Program-made: the position numbers and the translations under genes | Origin: an uncultured Opitutia bacterium | GTDB lineage: Bacteria; Verrucomicrobiota; Verrucomicrobiia; Opitutales; Opitutaceae | NCBI GenBank assembly: GCA_903827245.1 | Contig: CAIKHO010000007.1 | Coordinates: 1 to 64,000 of the forward strand | Direction: 5' to 3' | Length of the DNA: 64,000 nucleotides | The notes under the pieces: generated by a model | The model's database searches: none | Told to the model about the DNA's origin: nothing | Seen by the model: only the letters and a program-made list of their open reading frames with translations | In this document: positions 43,911-52,544 of the stretch, in pieces | Numbering within the stretch: the first letter of the stretch is position 1 | How the letters are laid out: each line of letters begins with the position of its first letter

Positions 43911-44948
43911 ATGATCCTGGCGCTCGAAAGTTCCTGCGATGAAACGGCGGTCGCGGCCTTTGATCCACGGCATGGCGTGGCCGGTGAATGGATTCACAGC
44001 CAGATGGCGCTCCACGAGCGTCATGGAGGCGTGGTGCCCGATCTTGCGACGCGCGAGCATCTCAGGCATTTCGGCCCCCTGATCGAAAGGGCGCGCACGG
44101 AGGTGGAGTTTGGGCTGGTCGCGGAGGTGGCTGTGACCCATGGGCCCGGTTTGGCAGCCTGCCTGGCCATCGGTGTGGCCGCGGGGAAATCCCTGGGGCT
44201 GGCGCTTCACGTGCCGGTGACGGGAGTAAACCACCTGCGGGCTCACGCCTGGTCGCCGTTTATCGGGGTCCATGCCGAGGCGCCGGGTCAGTTTGAGGGA
44301 CGGCTGGACACGTTGCTGCCTCACCTGGGCCTGATTGTGTCAGGTGGAAACACCCTGCTCTTCATCCTGGATGCCGGGCGCAGGATCACGACGCTGGCCG
44401 GCACGCGCGATGACGCGGCAGGCGAGGCACTCGACAAAGGGGCGAAGCTACTGGGGCTGGGTTATCCCGGCGGACCGCTCATCGAGCAGCTGGCGCTCAA
44501 CGGGCGGGCGGATGCGTTTGACTTCCCTCGCGGGATCGGCCGGCGGGATGAACTGGATTTCAGTTTTTCCGGCCTGAAGACGAGCCTGCGCTACCTTCTC
44601 GAAAAAATGCCCATGGAGCAGATTCAGGCGCGGCTGGCGGATCTTTGCGCGAGCTATCAGCAGGCGGTGGTTGATGCGCTGGCCCGAAAGGCCGGCCTTG
44701 CCCTTGAACGCGGTGAAGGGGGATTTCGCAGCCTCGGGTTGTCCGGTGGGGTGGCGAACAACCGGGTGCTGCGGATGAGCCTGGATCGGCTGGCCCGCGA
44801 GCAAGGGGTGGCGTTTTTGCCGGCGGCACCGCGGCACACCGGGGACAATGCCGGCATGATCGCATTTTCCGCCTGGGCGGATCGGGACAACCCGGCCAAG
44901 GAACAGGGCATGGGCCTGCGGATCAACCCCGGACTCACCCTCGCCTGA
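43911..44948 (+). CDS. tsaD: tRNA N6-threonylcarbamoyladenosine transferase
   Basis: A 345-residue ASKHA-fold enzyme. MILALESSCDETAVAAFD is the diagnostic start, VTHGPGLAACLAIGVAAGKSLGLAL and GVNHLRAHAWSPF (metal-binding His pair) follow, then IVSGGNTLLFI, GYPGGP and a C-terminal LSGGVANNRVLR. It places the threonylcarbamoyl group on A37 of ANN-decoding tRNAs. Convergent with rpoN and directly abutting it, with no base between the two stops. Confidence 0.95.
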   Translation: MILALESSCDETAVAAFDPRHGVAGEWIHSQMALHERHGGVVPDLATREHLRHFGPLIERARTEVEFGLVAEVAVTHGPGLAACLAIGVAAGKSLGLALHVPVTGVNHLRAHAWSPFIGVHAEAPGQFEGRLDTLLPHLGLIVSGGNTLLFILDAGRRITTLAGTRDDAAGEALDKGAKLLGLGYPGGPLIEQLALNGRADAFDFPRGIGRRDELDFSFSGLKTSLRYLLEKMPMEQIQARLADLCASYQQAVVDALARKAGLALERGEGGFRSLGLSGGVANNRVLRMSLDRLAREQGVAFLPAAPRHTGDNAGMIAFSAWADRDNPAKEQGMGLRINPGLTLA

Positions 44949-46430
44949 TCAGGTGTAATCCCGGCGCAGGTTGCTTGGCAGCAGGCCGAGTTCCTCGCGG
45001 TACTTGGCAACGGTGCGCCGCGCGATGTTGATGCCCTTTTCCTGCAGCTTGGCCACGATCTCCTGGTCGCTGAACGGCTTCGAGCGGTCCTCGGTGGCGA
45101 TGAGGTCATGGATCATTTCCTTGACGCTCTTGTTGGAGACCGAGGCGCCGCTGTCGGCCTGGTAACCCGGCGTGAAAAAGAATTTCAGGTCGAAGACCCC
45201 GTGCGGGGTCTTGATGAATTTATTGGCGATGGCGCGGCTGACAGTCGTCTCGTGGACCCCGACCACGTCGGCAATTTGCGTCATCGTGAGCGGCTTCAAC
45301 TGTGAGACGCCGCCCTCGAAGAATGCCTCTTGGACCTTGATGATTTCCCGGGTGATGCGCTCGATCGTCTGCTGGCGCTGCTCGATGGAATTGATGAGGA
45401 ACTTGCCCGACCGGATCCGCTCGCGAAGGTAATCGCGTTCCTGCTTGGAAAGGGTGCCCTTGGCGATCAGCTCGCGGTACGTGTTCGAAATGCGCAGCCG
45501 GGGGATATAATCGTTGTTGAGCGAGATGACCCATTTGTCGCCGTCCTTCTCGACCGTGACGTCGGGCACGACGATCCGGTTGTTGTCCTCGGCGAAACGG
45601 CGGCCGGGCGCGGGGTCCAGCGAGCCGATCTCCTCGATGGCGACCTGGACGTCGTCGGCATGCGCCCCGAGCTTGCGGGCGATTTCCGGGATGCGGCGGC
45701 GCGAGAGCAGCTCAAAGTGATCGCGCACGATGCGCGCGGCCATTGATTCCTTCCGGCCCTTGGCGGCGAGCTGCATGAGCAGACACTCCTCGAGGGCACG
45801 GGCGCCGATGCCGGCCGGATCGAATGTTTTCAGGAGTTTGACCGCCTCCTGTACAGCCTCCAGCGGCAACCCGGTCTGCAGCGCGAGGTCGGCCGGGGTC
45901 TGGGCGAGGAACCCGCGGTCATCGAGGCTGCCGACGAGGTAGCGCATGGCATCGAGCGCCTGGGGCGAAAGATCGGCCAGCTCGGCCTGCTGCATGAGAT
46001 GCTCCTGCAGCGAGGTTTCAGTGACCAGCGAATCGAAGAAATGCTGCCGTTTCTCCGCATCCTCCGTGGTGAAGGGCTGCGCCCCGCCGGCGCTGGCCAT
46101 GTGGTCGCGCCAGTCTTCGTCGAGCTTGTTGAGGATCTCGAATTCCTTGGAAAAATCCATTTCCTCGCGATTTTCCGATGTGTCGGAATCGGCCGGGGAA
46201 TTTGCGTCCGCCCCGGACTTCTCCGTGTCGTCGCGCTCCTTGTCGAGGCTCACGCCCTCCATCGGGAGCTCTTCAAGCGTGGGATTGGCCTGCAGTTCCT
46301 CCTGGATGACGGAACGCAGGTCCAGCGCGGCAACCTGCAGAATCTTGAGCGACTGCCGCAGTTGCGGCGCGAGGATAAGAGACTGCGATTGGCGTTGGCG
46401 AAGGTCTTGGCTAAATCCGGGCCCGCTCAT
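44949..46430 (-). CDS. rpoN: RNA polymerase sigma-54 factor
   Basis: A 493-residue sigma-54. Region I is Gln/Leu-rich (MSGPGFSQDLRQRQSQSLILAP and LRQSLKILQ), then an acidic linker. The core-binding domain includes LRYLVGSLDDRGFL-like sequence, the helix-turn-helix contains LTMTQIADVVGVHETTVSRAI, and the RpoN box ARRTVAKYREELGLLPS is complete near the end. It directs transcription from -24/-12 promoters with enhancer-binding ATPases. The kinase gene lies 31 bases upstream of the start. Confidence 0.95.
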   Translation of the reverse strand: MSGPGFSQDLRQRQSQSLILAPQLRQSLKILQVAALDLRSVIQEELQANPTLEELPMEGVSLDKERDDTEKSGADANSPADSDTSENREEMDFSKEFEILNKLDEDWRDHMASAGGAQPFTTEDAEKRQHFFDSLVTETSLQEHLMQQAELADLSPQALDAMRYLVGSLDDRGFLAQTPADLALQTGLPLEAVQEAVKLLKTFDPAGIGARALEECLLMQLAAKGRKESMAARIVRDHFELLSRRRIPEIARKLGAHADDVQVAIEEIGSLDPAPGRRFAEDNNRIVVPDVTVEKDGDKWVISLNNDYIPRLRISNTYRELIAKGTLSKQERDYLRERIRSGKFLINSIEQRQQTIERITREIIKVQEAFFEGGVSQLKPLTMTQIADVVGVHETTVSRAIANKFIKTPHGVFDLKFFFTPGYQADSGASVSNKSVKEMIHDLIATEDRSKPFSDQEIVAKLQEKGINIARRTVAKYREELGLLPSNLRRDYT

Positions 46431-46461
46431 GGACGATTTGGACTATGACGGTGGTCATGGG

Positions 46462-47446
46462 TCAGGAGATCGCGGTGGGGGGGCGGGAAGAAAGCGAGGC
46501 GGCAATCGGCTCGTCGTGGCCCATGATTTCCTTGAGGTAAACGCCGAGCTTTTCGTTCGTGGGGCCGTACCGGTCACTATAGAGATACATCTCGAGTTCG
46601 TTCAGCACTTCGTAGGCGCTTTGATGGCGCTTTTCGCGGTCGCGCTGGAATGCCTTCTGGATGATGGCCTCGAGCTTGGGGTCGATATCCGGCCGCAGCT
46701 TTGAAAACTGCGGGATCGGCATGGACAGGATGTTGCGGCGCGATTGCGCCCGGTCCGTGGCCCGGAAGATGTTCCGGCCGAGGAGCAATTCGGTCAGGAC
46801 AATGCCCAGCGGAAAGAGGTCGGCACGCGCATCTGTCACGGCGTAGCTGGCCTGCTCGGGCGAAAGATACTCGTCCTTGCCCGCGATCACCTTGCCTTCC
46901 TCGTTGTACATGAGGTCAAGGGCCTTCGCGATGCCGAAGTCCGTGAGCTTCACGTCTCCCTCATACGCAATCATCACGTTCTTCGGGCCGATATCGCGGT
47001 GGACGATCCCGAGCAGCCGACCCTCGCTGTCCCGCTTCTGGTGGGCGTAGGTGAGCCCGCGCGCAATCCGCGACACGATGAAGGCCGCGATGTCGATCGG
47101 CATCGTGCGGCGGAGCGCACGATGGCGTTCCAGGAACTGCTCGAGGTTCACCCCCCCGGACGAATTCCATGACCATGAAATACTGGCCGCCGACCTGGCC
47201 GAGGTGATAGGTCTGGACGATATTGGTATGAATGAGATCGGCCACCAGGCGGGCCTCGCCGATGAAGTTCTTCTGGAACTCCTCGATGGCGGAGTACTCC
47301 TCGCGGATCAGCTTTACCGCGACGACCTTCTTGAAGTTGCCCGCCCCACGCTGAAATGCCTCGTAGACAACCCCCATGCCGCCCTCGGCAACCTTGTGCA
47401 CCATCTCGTAATGGATCTCGTTAAAAATGTGTTTTATCGCCGCCAC
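46462..47446 (-). pseudogene. Serine/threonine protein kinase disrupted by a one-base frameshift
   Basis: Two overlapping frames together make one Hanks-type kinase. The first, from a GTG at 47446 (a TTG at 47482 is another option), holds the glycine loop [13 protein letters not shown], Lys in VVAVKLIRE and MVMEFVRGG. The second holds HRDIGPKN, the DFG motif LTDFGIAK and YLSPEQ. The join is a run of seven C (plus strand, 47151-47157); with six, the frames fuse as FVRGVNLEQF, giving about 327 residues. No membrane or sensor domain is visible. This is a real mutation, a sequencing error or, less likely, slippage. If intact it would be a cytosolic kinase. Confidence 0.85.
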
Positions 47447-47558
47447 GCCGCCCACAAAAAGGCAGCGATGGGGTGCTGGCAAGTATGCAAATGATCATTG
47501 GCACGAAATTTGCAGCCGAACATTTGACACGCGTGCGAGGGGAGCCAACCTTCACGAC

Positions 47559-47876
47559 ATGATCACCCTTACGCCCCGCGCCGCGCAACGCGTGAGCGCC
47601 ATGCGCACCGAGCTCGGCTCAGTGGAGAAGCGACTCCGGATCTTTGTCGAGGGTGGTGGCTGCTCGGGTTTTCAATACGGCATGTCCTTCGATATCCCAA
47701 AGGACGGCGACAACGAACTCGAGAGCGAAGGCGTCCAGATCTTGATCGATCCGGCAAGCCTGTCCTATCTGCAGGGCTCGGCGGTCGACTTCGATGACGG
47801 CCTGCACGGCAAGGGCTTTGAGATCAAGAATCCGAACGCCCAGAGCACCTGCGGCTGCGGCAAGTCCTTCGCGTAA
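47559..47876 (+). CDS. A-type iron-sulfur carrier (IscA/ErpA/HesB family)
   Basis: A 105-residue protein starting MITLTPRAAQRVSAMR. The three conserved Cys are in VEGGGCSGFQYG and the C-terminal CGCGKSFA. It accepts Fe-S clusters from a scaffold and delivers them to targets. The position next to menaquinone synthesis is not informative. Divergent from the frameshifted kinase and convergent with the ubiE/menG gene. Confidence 0.93.
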   Translation: MITLTPRAAQRVSAMRTELGSVEKRLRIFVEGGGCSGFQYGMSFDIPKDGDNELESEGVQILIDPASLSYLQGSAVDFDDGLHGKGFEIKNPNAQSTCGCGKSFA

Positions 47877-47919
47877 ATGCGCGGGTTTCTGGCTGAGGCG
47901 CGGATCGGCCCGGGATTTC

Positions 47920-48624
47920 TTATTTCGTTGCCTCGTGCAGGGCCACGATGCCCAGCGTCAGGCCTTGATCCGTGACGCGGGCAAAACCGGCCCGTCGAAA
48001 CTCTGCTGCCAAGGCTGCGCGATCCGGAAACTGCTCGATCGAACTGCAGAGATAATCGTAGGCCGAGGACACTCCCGTGACCAATCCGGCGAGCCGGGGG
48101 GCGAATTTTCCCAGGTAGAAAAAATATAACGGACGGAACCACGCCGCAGGCTGGGAGAATTCGAGGACGAAAAGCCGGCCGCCCGGGCGGAGCACGCGTC
48201 GCATTTCAGAAAGGGCCTTTGCGCGGTCGGCCATGTTGCGCAGGCCGAAGGAAATGGTCACGACATCGAATGACTCATCAGCCAGCGGAAGCGCGAGTCC
48301 GTCGCCCTGATGAAAGGTCACGGCGGAGTACGGTGAATCAGGGCCGGCGGCGGTTTTTTTGCGGACCGCCTCGTCGAGCATGGGCTGGCAGAAATCCATC
48401 CCATTGATCGGAATACCTGGTGGCAGACCGCGAGCCAAGGCGAATGCCACGTCGCCGCTGCCGGTGGCCAGATCCAGCACGTCCCGCGGTGAATGACGGC
48501 GCACAGCCATCACCAACCGCCGCCGCCACCATAGATCCATCCCACCGCTCAGCAGGTGGTTAGCCAAATCGTAGCGTCGAGCCACCCTCGCGAACATGGC
48601 GTTGATGGCATCGGGATCAGGCAT
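47920..48624 (-). CDS. ubiE: Demethylmenaquinone/ubiquinone methyltransferase (UbiE/MenG)
   Basis: A 234-residue methyltransferase. DAINAMFARVARRYDLANHLLSGG is the UbiE start, VLDLATGSGDVAFALA is motif I, and FDVVTISFGLRNMADRAKALSE and LEFSQPAAWFRPLYFFYLGKF are diagnostic. It makes the last methylation of menaquinone or ubiquinone on the inner membrane. Menaquinone would supply Alternative Complex III. Single gene, minus strand. Confidence 0.93.
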   Translation of the reverse strand: MPDPDAINAMFARVARRYDLANHLLSGGMDLWWRRRLVMAVRRHSPRDVLDLATGSGDVAFALARGLPPGIPINGMDFCQPMLDEAVRKKTAAGPDSPYSAVTFHQGDGLALPLADESFDVVTISFGLRNMADRAKALSEMRRVLRPGGRLFVLEFSQPAAWFRPLYFFYLGKFAPRLAGLVTGVSSAYDYLCSSIEQFPDRAALAAEFRRAGFARVTDQGLTLGIVALHEATK

Positions 48625-48795
48625 GGGAAGGATAGAGGCAAGCTTTCGTCACGCCCTTGGGCGTGTAAGCATTGCCGTGGACCAAGGAGTGCAAGAGAAG
48701 GAGGAACTTATCACTGGTAAGCGGATCTGTCGTGAAGCGAGGCCGATATCGGGCTAAGTTTCACGGGCTTTTAAAAAGCGATTGGCCATAATGGG

Positions 48796-48825
48796 TTGAC
48801 GTAGTCCTGCATACGCAAGTAACTT
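48796..48825 (+). promoter_or_regulatory. Candidate promoter of the HU-like gene
   Basis: TTGACG (48796-48801) and TAACTT (48820-48825) are 18 bases apart in an AT-rich stretch that is unusual for this GC-rich window. An AGGAG-like ribosome-binding site lies shortly before the ATG at 48895. By eye only; the -10 match is weak. Confidence 0.4.
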
Positions 48826-48894
48826 AAAAGTAGATTAAGGTTTAGAAAGGTTTAGACTGAGTTAGGAAATTTTACCAAATAGGAGAAATCCCCC

Positions 48895-49206
48895 ATGTCC
48901 ACCAATCTCACAAAACGCGAGATCGTGCTCGAAATCTACAAGAAGACAAACTTCCCGCAAAAGCAGGTCGTTGAAACGGTGCAGCGCACTCTCGATATCA
49001 TCCAGAACGCGCTGGCCGCCGGCCGCAACGTTGAGCTGCGCAATTTTGGCGTGCTGGAAGTGCAGGTGCGCAAGCAGCGCATCGGCCGCAATCCCAACAA
49101 GCCCGAGGCTGAGGTCGTGATTCCCCAGCGCGCCGTGGTGAAGTTCAAGTCGGGCAAGATCCTCAAGCAGCAGCTCGCCAAGCTCGATCTCACCACGCTC
49201 CTGTAA
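48895..49206 (+). CDS. HU/IHF-family DNA-binding protein
   Basis: A 103-residue histone-like protein, MSTNLTKREIVLEIYKKTN at the start, then VVETVQRTLDIIQNALAAGRNVELRNFGVLEVQVRKQR with the conserved beta-arm RIGRNPNKPEAEVVIPQRAVVKFKSGK. It bends and packs DNA as a homodimer or heterodimer. Preceded by an AT-rich 270-base region with a promoter-like pair and a ribosome-binding site. The hisS start follows after 87 bases containing a TGCCGG/CCGGCA hairpin. Confidence 0.93.
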   Translation: MSTNLTKREIVLEIYKKTNFPQKQVVETVQRTLDIIQNALAAGRNVELRNFGVLEVQVRKQRIGRNPNKPEAEVVIPQRAVVKFKSGKILKQQLAKLDLTTLL

Positions 49207-49293
49207 GCGGTGGCAGTGTCCGTTGGGTGCCGGTTGCGTGCCGGCAAAAATGATTCGCCCTGCGCCCGCACGCTTCGCAACGTGGCGGTTTCC

Positions 49294-50613
49294 ATGGCAA
49301 CGTTTCAGACCCTGCCCGGCTTCCGCGAATTTTACCCCGAGGATCTCATCCGCCGGAGTCATATTTTCCGGCTTTGGCGGCAGACCGCGAATGCGTTTGG
49401 CTTTGCCGAATATGACGCTCCCGTGCTGGAACCCCTGGAACTCTACAAGGCCAAGTCGGGGGAGGAGATCGAGAACCAGCTTTTCAGCTTCACGGACAAG
49501 GGTGGCCGCGAGGTGGCGCTCCGGCCGGAAATGACGCCGACCGTGTGCCGGCTGGTCGGGGCCCGGGCCAGCGCGCTCAAGCGCCCGATCAAATGGTTCA
49601 GCATCGCGGAGTTTTATCGCTACGAGCGGATGCAAAAGGGCCGCGGGCGTTGCTTCCACCAGTTTAATGCCGACATATTTGGCGAGCCCGGACCGGAGGC
49701 CGAGATCGAGCTGATCGCGCTGCTGATCCAATGCCTGGGCGCGTTCGGTTTGACGGAGCAGGATTTTTACGTGCGCCTGAGTGACCGCAACCTGTGGTTC
49801 TACTATCTCGAGACGCTTGGCCTCGACGACGCCCGCATCCGCGGGGTGCTGGGGGCCGTGGACCGCCATGAGAAATATGGGGATGAGGCCTTCAAGGCCT
49901 ACACCGAGCAATTCGGGCCGCTGGATGCGGCGGTCAAGGAGAAGGTCCTGGCGTTCCTGCACGTCAAATCGCTGTCGGAACTTGAACGAATTCTGGGTGC
50001 GCCCGGGGCGGAAAAAATCACCGCGCGGCTCGCGGATTGGCGCAAGCTTCTCGGCGGTCTCGAGGCGATGGGGCTGGCGCGTTTCATCGAGGTGGACCTC
50101 GGCGTGGTGCGCGGGCTGGCCTACTATACCGGGTTTGTCTTCGAGGCTTTTGACCGCAAGGGCGAATTGCGGGCCCTGGCAGGGGGTGGCCGCTATGACG
50201 ACCTGGTCGAAAAGCTGGGCGGCCCGGCGCTGCCCGCGGTGGGGTTTGCCATCGGGGACATGACCTTTGCCCTGCTGCTGGAGCAAAGAGGGTTGACCCC
50301 GAATTTGGTGCAGGCGCCGGATGTTTACTGTGTCATTGGCGGCGAAGCGGAGCGGCGGGCGGCGTTTGCCGGCATCCACGCGTTGCGGGCAGCCGGGTTT
50401 CGCGTCGAGTACCCGCTCAAGGAAGTGGCCTTCGGCAAGCAATTCAAGGCCGCGGCCGATTCAGGGGCGAAACTGGCCCTGATTTATGGGGCGGACGAAC
50501 TGGCCAAGGGCGTCGTGAAATTTCGCGACTTGACGGAGCGCAGCGAGCATAACGTGCCAAGGGACCAGATCCTGGCCGCGGTACGCGATGCCATTGGCGG
50601 CCGGGCGGGGTAG
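49294..50613 (+). CDS. hisS: Histidyl-tRNA synthetase
   Basis: A 439-residue class II synthetase. The ATG at 49294 begins MATFQTLPGFREFYPEDL; an upstream extension is not homologous. Motif 2 area FYRYERMQKGRGRCFHQFNADIFG, ALRPEMTPTVCRLV, and the HisRS-specific LAYYTGFVFEAFDRKGELRALAGGGRYDDL are present, as is a C-terminal anticodon-binding domain. The central insert is long, with a helical segment near residues 190-250. It charges tRNA-His. Confidence 0.94.
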   Translation: MATFQTLPGFREFYPEDLIRRSHIFRLWRQTANAFGFAEYDAPVLEPLELYKAKSGEEIENQLFSFTDKGGREVALRPEMTPTVCRLVGARASALKRPIKWFSIAEFYRYERMQKGRGRCFHQFNADIFGEPGPEAEIELIALLIQCLGAFGLTEQDFYVRLSDRNLWFYYLETLGLDDARIRGVLGAVDRHEKYGDEAFKAYTEQFGPLDAAVKEKVLAFLHVKSLSELERILGAPGAEKITARLADWRKLLGGLEAMGLARFIEVDLGVVRGLAYYTGFVFEAFDRKGELRALAGGGRYDDLVEKLGGPALPAVGFAIGDMTFALLLEQRGLTPNLVQAPDVYCVIGGEAERRAAFAGIHALRAAGFRVEYPLKEVAFGKQFKAAADSGAKLALIYGADELAKGVVKFRDLTERSEHNVPRDQILAAVRDAIGGRAG

Positions 50614-50635
50614 AGGGCGCCAGCCGGCCCACGGC

Positions 50636-51049
50636 CTACTTCAGGTTCTTGCGGCCGAAAGCGGCGGGCAGCAGGCGGTCCAGGGTCGTCTCAAGGCGTT
50701 TCCGGCCGTTGCCAATACTGATGATGAGGGCCCGGGGTCCGAATTCGTTGATCACCTGACGGCACGCGCCGCAGGGTGCGGTGGGCGCGGCGGTCCGCGT
50801 GTAGACGGCCACGGCCTTGATCCGGCGTTCACCGGCGGCCACGGCCGCGAACAGGGCGGTGCGCTCCGCGCAATTGCAGAGGCCATAGGAGGCGTTCTCG
50901 ACGTTGCAGCCGGTGAAGATTTTCCCTGAACCGGCCAGCACGGCCGCGCCCACGCGGAATTTGGAATAGGGCGCGTAGGCGGCCGCGGCGGCTTTTCGCG
51001 CGGCTTGCTCGAGACGTCGGAGGACCGGCGAGGGAAGGGTCAGGCTCAT
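50636..51049 (-). CDS. cdd: Cytidine deaminase
   Basis: A 137-residue zinc deaminase. The ATG at 51049 begins MSLTLPSPVLRRLEQAA; a longer reading lacks homology. FRVGAAVLAGSGKIFTGCNVENASYGLCNCAERTAL holds the catalytic Cys-Ala-Glu, and APCGACRQVINEF the two further zinc Cys. It salvages cytidine and deoxycytidine to uridine forms. Divergent from the HD-domain triphosphohydrolase gene with 61 bases between starts. Confidence 0.93.
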   Translation of the reverse strand: MSLTLPSPVLRRLEQAARKAAAAAYAPYSKFRVGAAVLAGSGKIFTGCNVENASYGLCNCAERTALFAAVAAGERRIKAVAVYTRTAAPTAPCGACRQVINEFGPRALIISIGNGRKRLETTLDRLLPAAFGRKNLK

Positions 51050-51110
51050 TTTTCGGGCTCTAAGTGTTTGCATCGTGTGGCCGTTGGCATTCGTGTCGAA
51101 GCCAAATCCG

Positions 51111-52379
51111 ATGGCCAACCGCTTCTACAACGCCTTTGACAGCGAGACGCTGGGTGGTGAACGCAAGACCGACTATCGCAGTGCATTTCAAATCGACCGC
51201 GATCGCATCATCCACGCGCAGGCCTTCCGCAAGCTGCAGTCGAAGACCCAGGTCTTTCTCTCGGGCGAGTACGATTTCTACCGCACCCGCCTGACCCATT
51301 CCATGGAGGTGGCGCAAATCGGCCGCTCGATCTGTCATTTCCTCCGCTCGCAGGGAGGTCCGATGGAGGCCGACTTCTACATCGACGGCGACCTGGTGGA
51401 GGCCGTGTGCCTGGCGCATGATCTCGGCCATCCGCCCTTCGGGCATTCGGGCGAGCGCACCCTGCAGGAGCTCATGACCCCGTGGGGCGGGTTTGAGGGC
51501 AATGCGCAGACGCTGCACCTTTTGACTGAAACGATCTATGAGAACGAGGCCGGTGTCCGGGGCATGCAGGCGACGCGGGCGCTGCTGGACGGGGTTCTGA
51601 AATACAAGAAACTCTTCAGCGAATTCGCCCGCCCGCCCCAGAATCACTTCCTCTATGGTCCCCAGGCCGCCGTGCGTACATTTGTCTTTGGCGGCGTCCC
51701 GATCCCGGTCGAGTTGCATGCGGGCGACCGGTTGAACGCGTTCAAAAGCGTGGAGTGCCAGATCATGGACTGGGCCGACGATGCCGCGTATTCGCTCAAT
51801 GACATCGTCGACGGCGTGAAGGCAGGCTTCCTTACCCCCGACCGGATCGAGGCGTGGGCGTCGGGGGAGGCCATCGGGGCGGAGCAGCAGCGGCTCCTCG
51901 ACCAACTGTTCAACGCGATCCGGGGCGACCGCCTGGAAAACGTTTTTTCGGCCAAGATCGGCGGTTTCATCACGGCCTGCCGGCTGCGGGAAAGATCAAG
52001 CTTCATGGGTGACCTGACCAACCGCTACCGCTTCGAGCTGGTGGTGGCACCGGAGGCCGAGCGCGAGGCGCAGTTTTTCAAGAAAATGGCCAACGACATC
52101 ATTTTCGAGAGCCCGCAACTCCAGCAGATGGAGCACAAGGCCCGCCGGGTGCTGTTCGACCTGTGGGACTCCTGCTGGCGCAACTATGTCGAAAAGGAGT
52201 CGCGGGTGATCAACATCCTGCCGCCCCGGGTGGGGCGCCTGATCGAAGCCGAGGTCACTCCCGCCGGCAAAGCCCGGCAAATCTGCGACTGGCTCGCGGG
52301 CCTGACCGATGGCATGATCGTGCGCACCTACCGCCGGTTGTTCGATCCCGAGTTCGGGTCGATCCGCGACCTGAGCTGA
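51111..52379 (+). CDS. dGTPase-like HD-domain deoxynucleotide triphosphohydrolase
   Basis: A 422-residue protein starting MANRFYNAFDSETLGG at 51111. The HD metal site is seen in TRLTHSMEVAQIGRSICHF and LAHDLGHPPFGHSGERTL; the early RSAFQIDRDRIIHAQAFRKLQSKTQVF and the later GFEGNAQTLHLL are typical of dGTPase. It hydrolyses deoxynucleoside triphosphates to nucleoside plus triphosphate. The C-terminus differs from E. coli Dgt, so the specificity is not certain. It ends before a large palindromic repeat. Confidence 0.9.
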   Translation: MANRFYNAFDSETLGGERKTDYRSAFQIDRDRIIHAQAFRKLQSKTQVFLSGEYDFYRTRLTHSMEVAQIGRSICHFLRSQGGPMEADFYIDGDLVEAVCLAHDLGHPPFGHSGERTLQELMTPWGGFEGNAQTLHLLTETIYENEAGVRGMQATRALLDGVLKYKKLFSEFARPPQNHFLYGPQAAVRTFVFGGVPIPVELHAGDRLNAFKSVECQIMDWADDAAYSLNDIVDGVKAGFLTPDRIEAWASGEAIGAEQQRLLDQLFNAIRGDRLENVFSAKIGGFITACRLRERSSFMGDLTNRYRFELVVAPEAEREAQFFKKMANDIIFESPQLQQMEHKARRVLFDLWDSCWRNYVEKESRVINILPPRVGRLIEAEVTPAGKARQICDWLAGLTDGMIVRTYRRLFDPEFGSIRDLS

Positions 52380-52396
52380 GTCGCGCTCGTTCCGTG

Positions 52397-52499
52397 GCAG
52401 GAGCCTGCTGGCAGGCGATTCGTGGCGGAGCCACTATCAGGCTCACCGCGGAACGGGATGCCGTTCCGTTACGGCAATCGCCTGCAAGCAGGCTCCTGC
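52397..52499. repeat. REP-like composite palindrome, family A (copy 2)
   Basis: Arms GCAGGAGCCTGCTGGCAGGCGA (written in part; 52397-52418) and its inverse at 52478-52499 bracket two smaller hairpins, GTGGC/GCCAC (52422-52434) and GGAACGG/CCGTTCC (52450-52467). The outer arms match the element at 10155-10222. It lies between the convergent HD-domain gene and the spermidine-synthase-like gene. Confidence 0.65.
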
Positions 52500-52544
52500 A
52501 TCCAATCCAGGGAATGCACTCCACTCATCGAATCGCAGCGGACC

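Noticed and set aside
42654-44324. Long minus-strand frame opposite the S41 protease and tsaD
   Set aside because: Antisense shadow of two confidently identified genes on the plus strand.
49207-49293. Hairpin TGCCGG/CCGGCA after the HU-like gene as a terminator
   Set aside because: The stem is followed by A residues rather than T on the plus strand, so it is not a standard intrinsic terminator for this gene.
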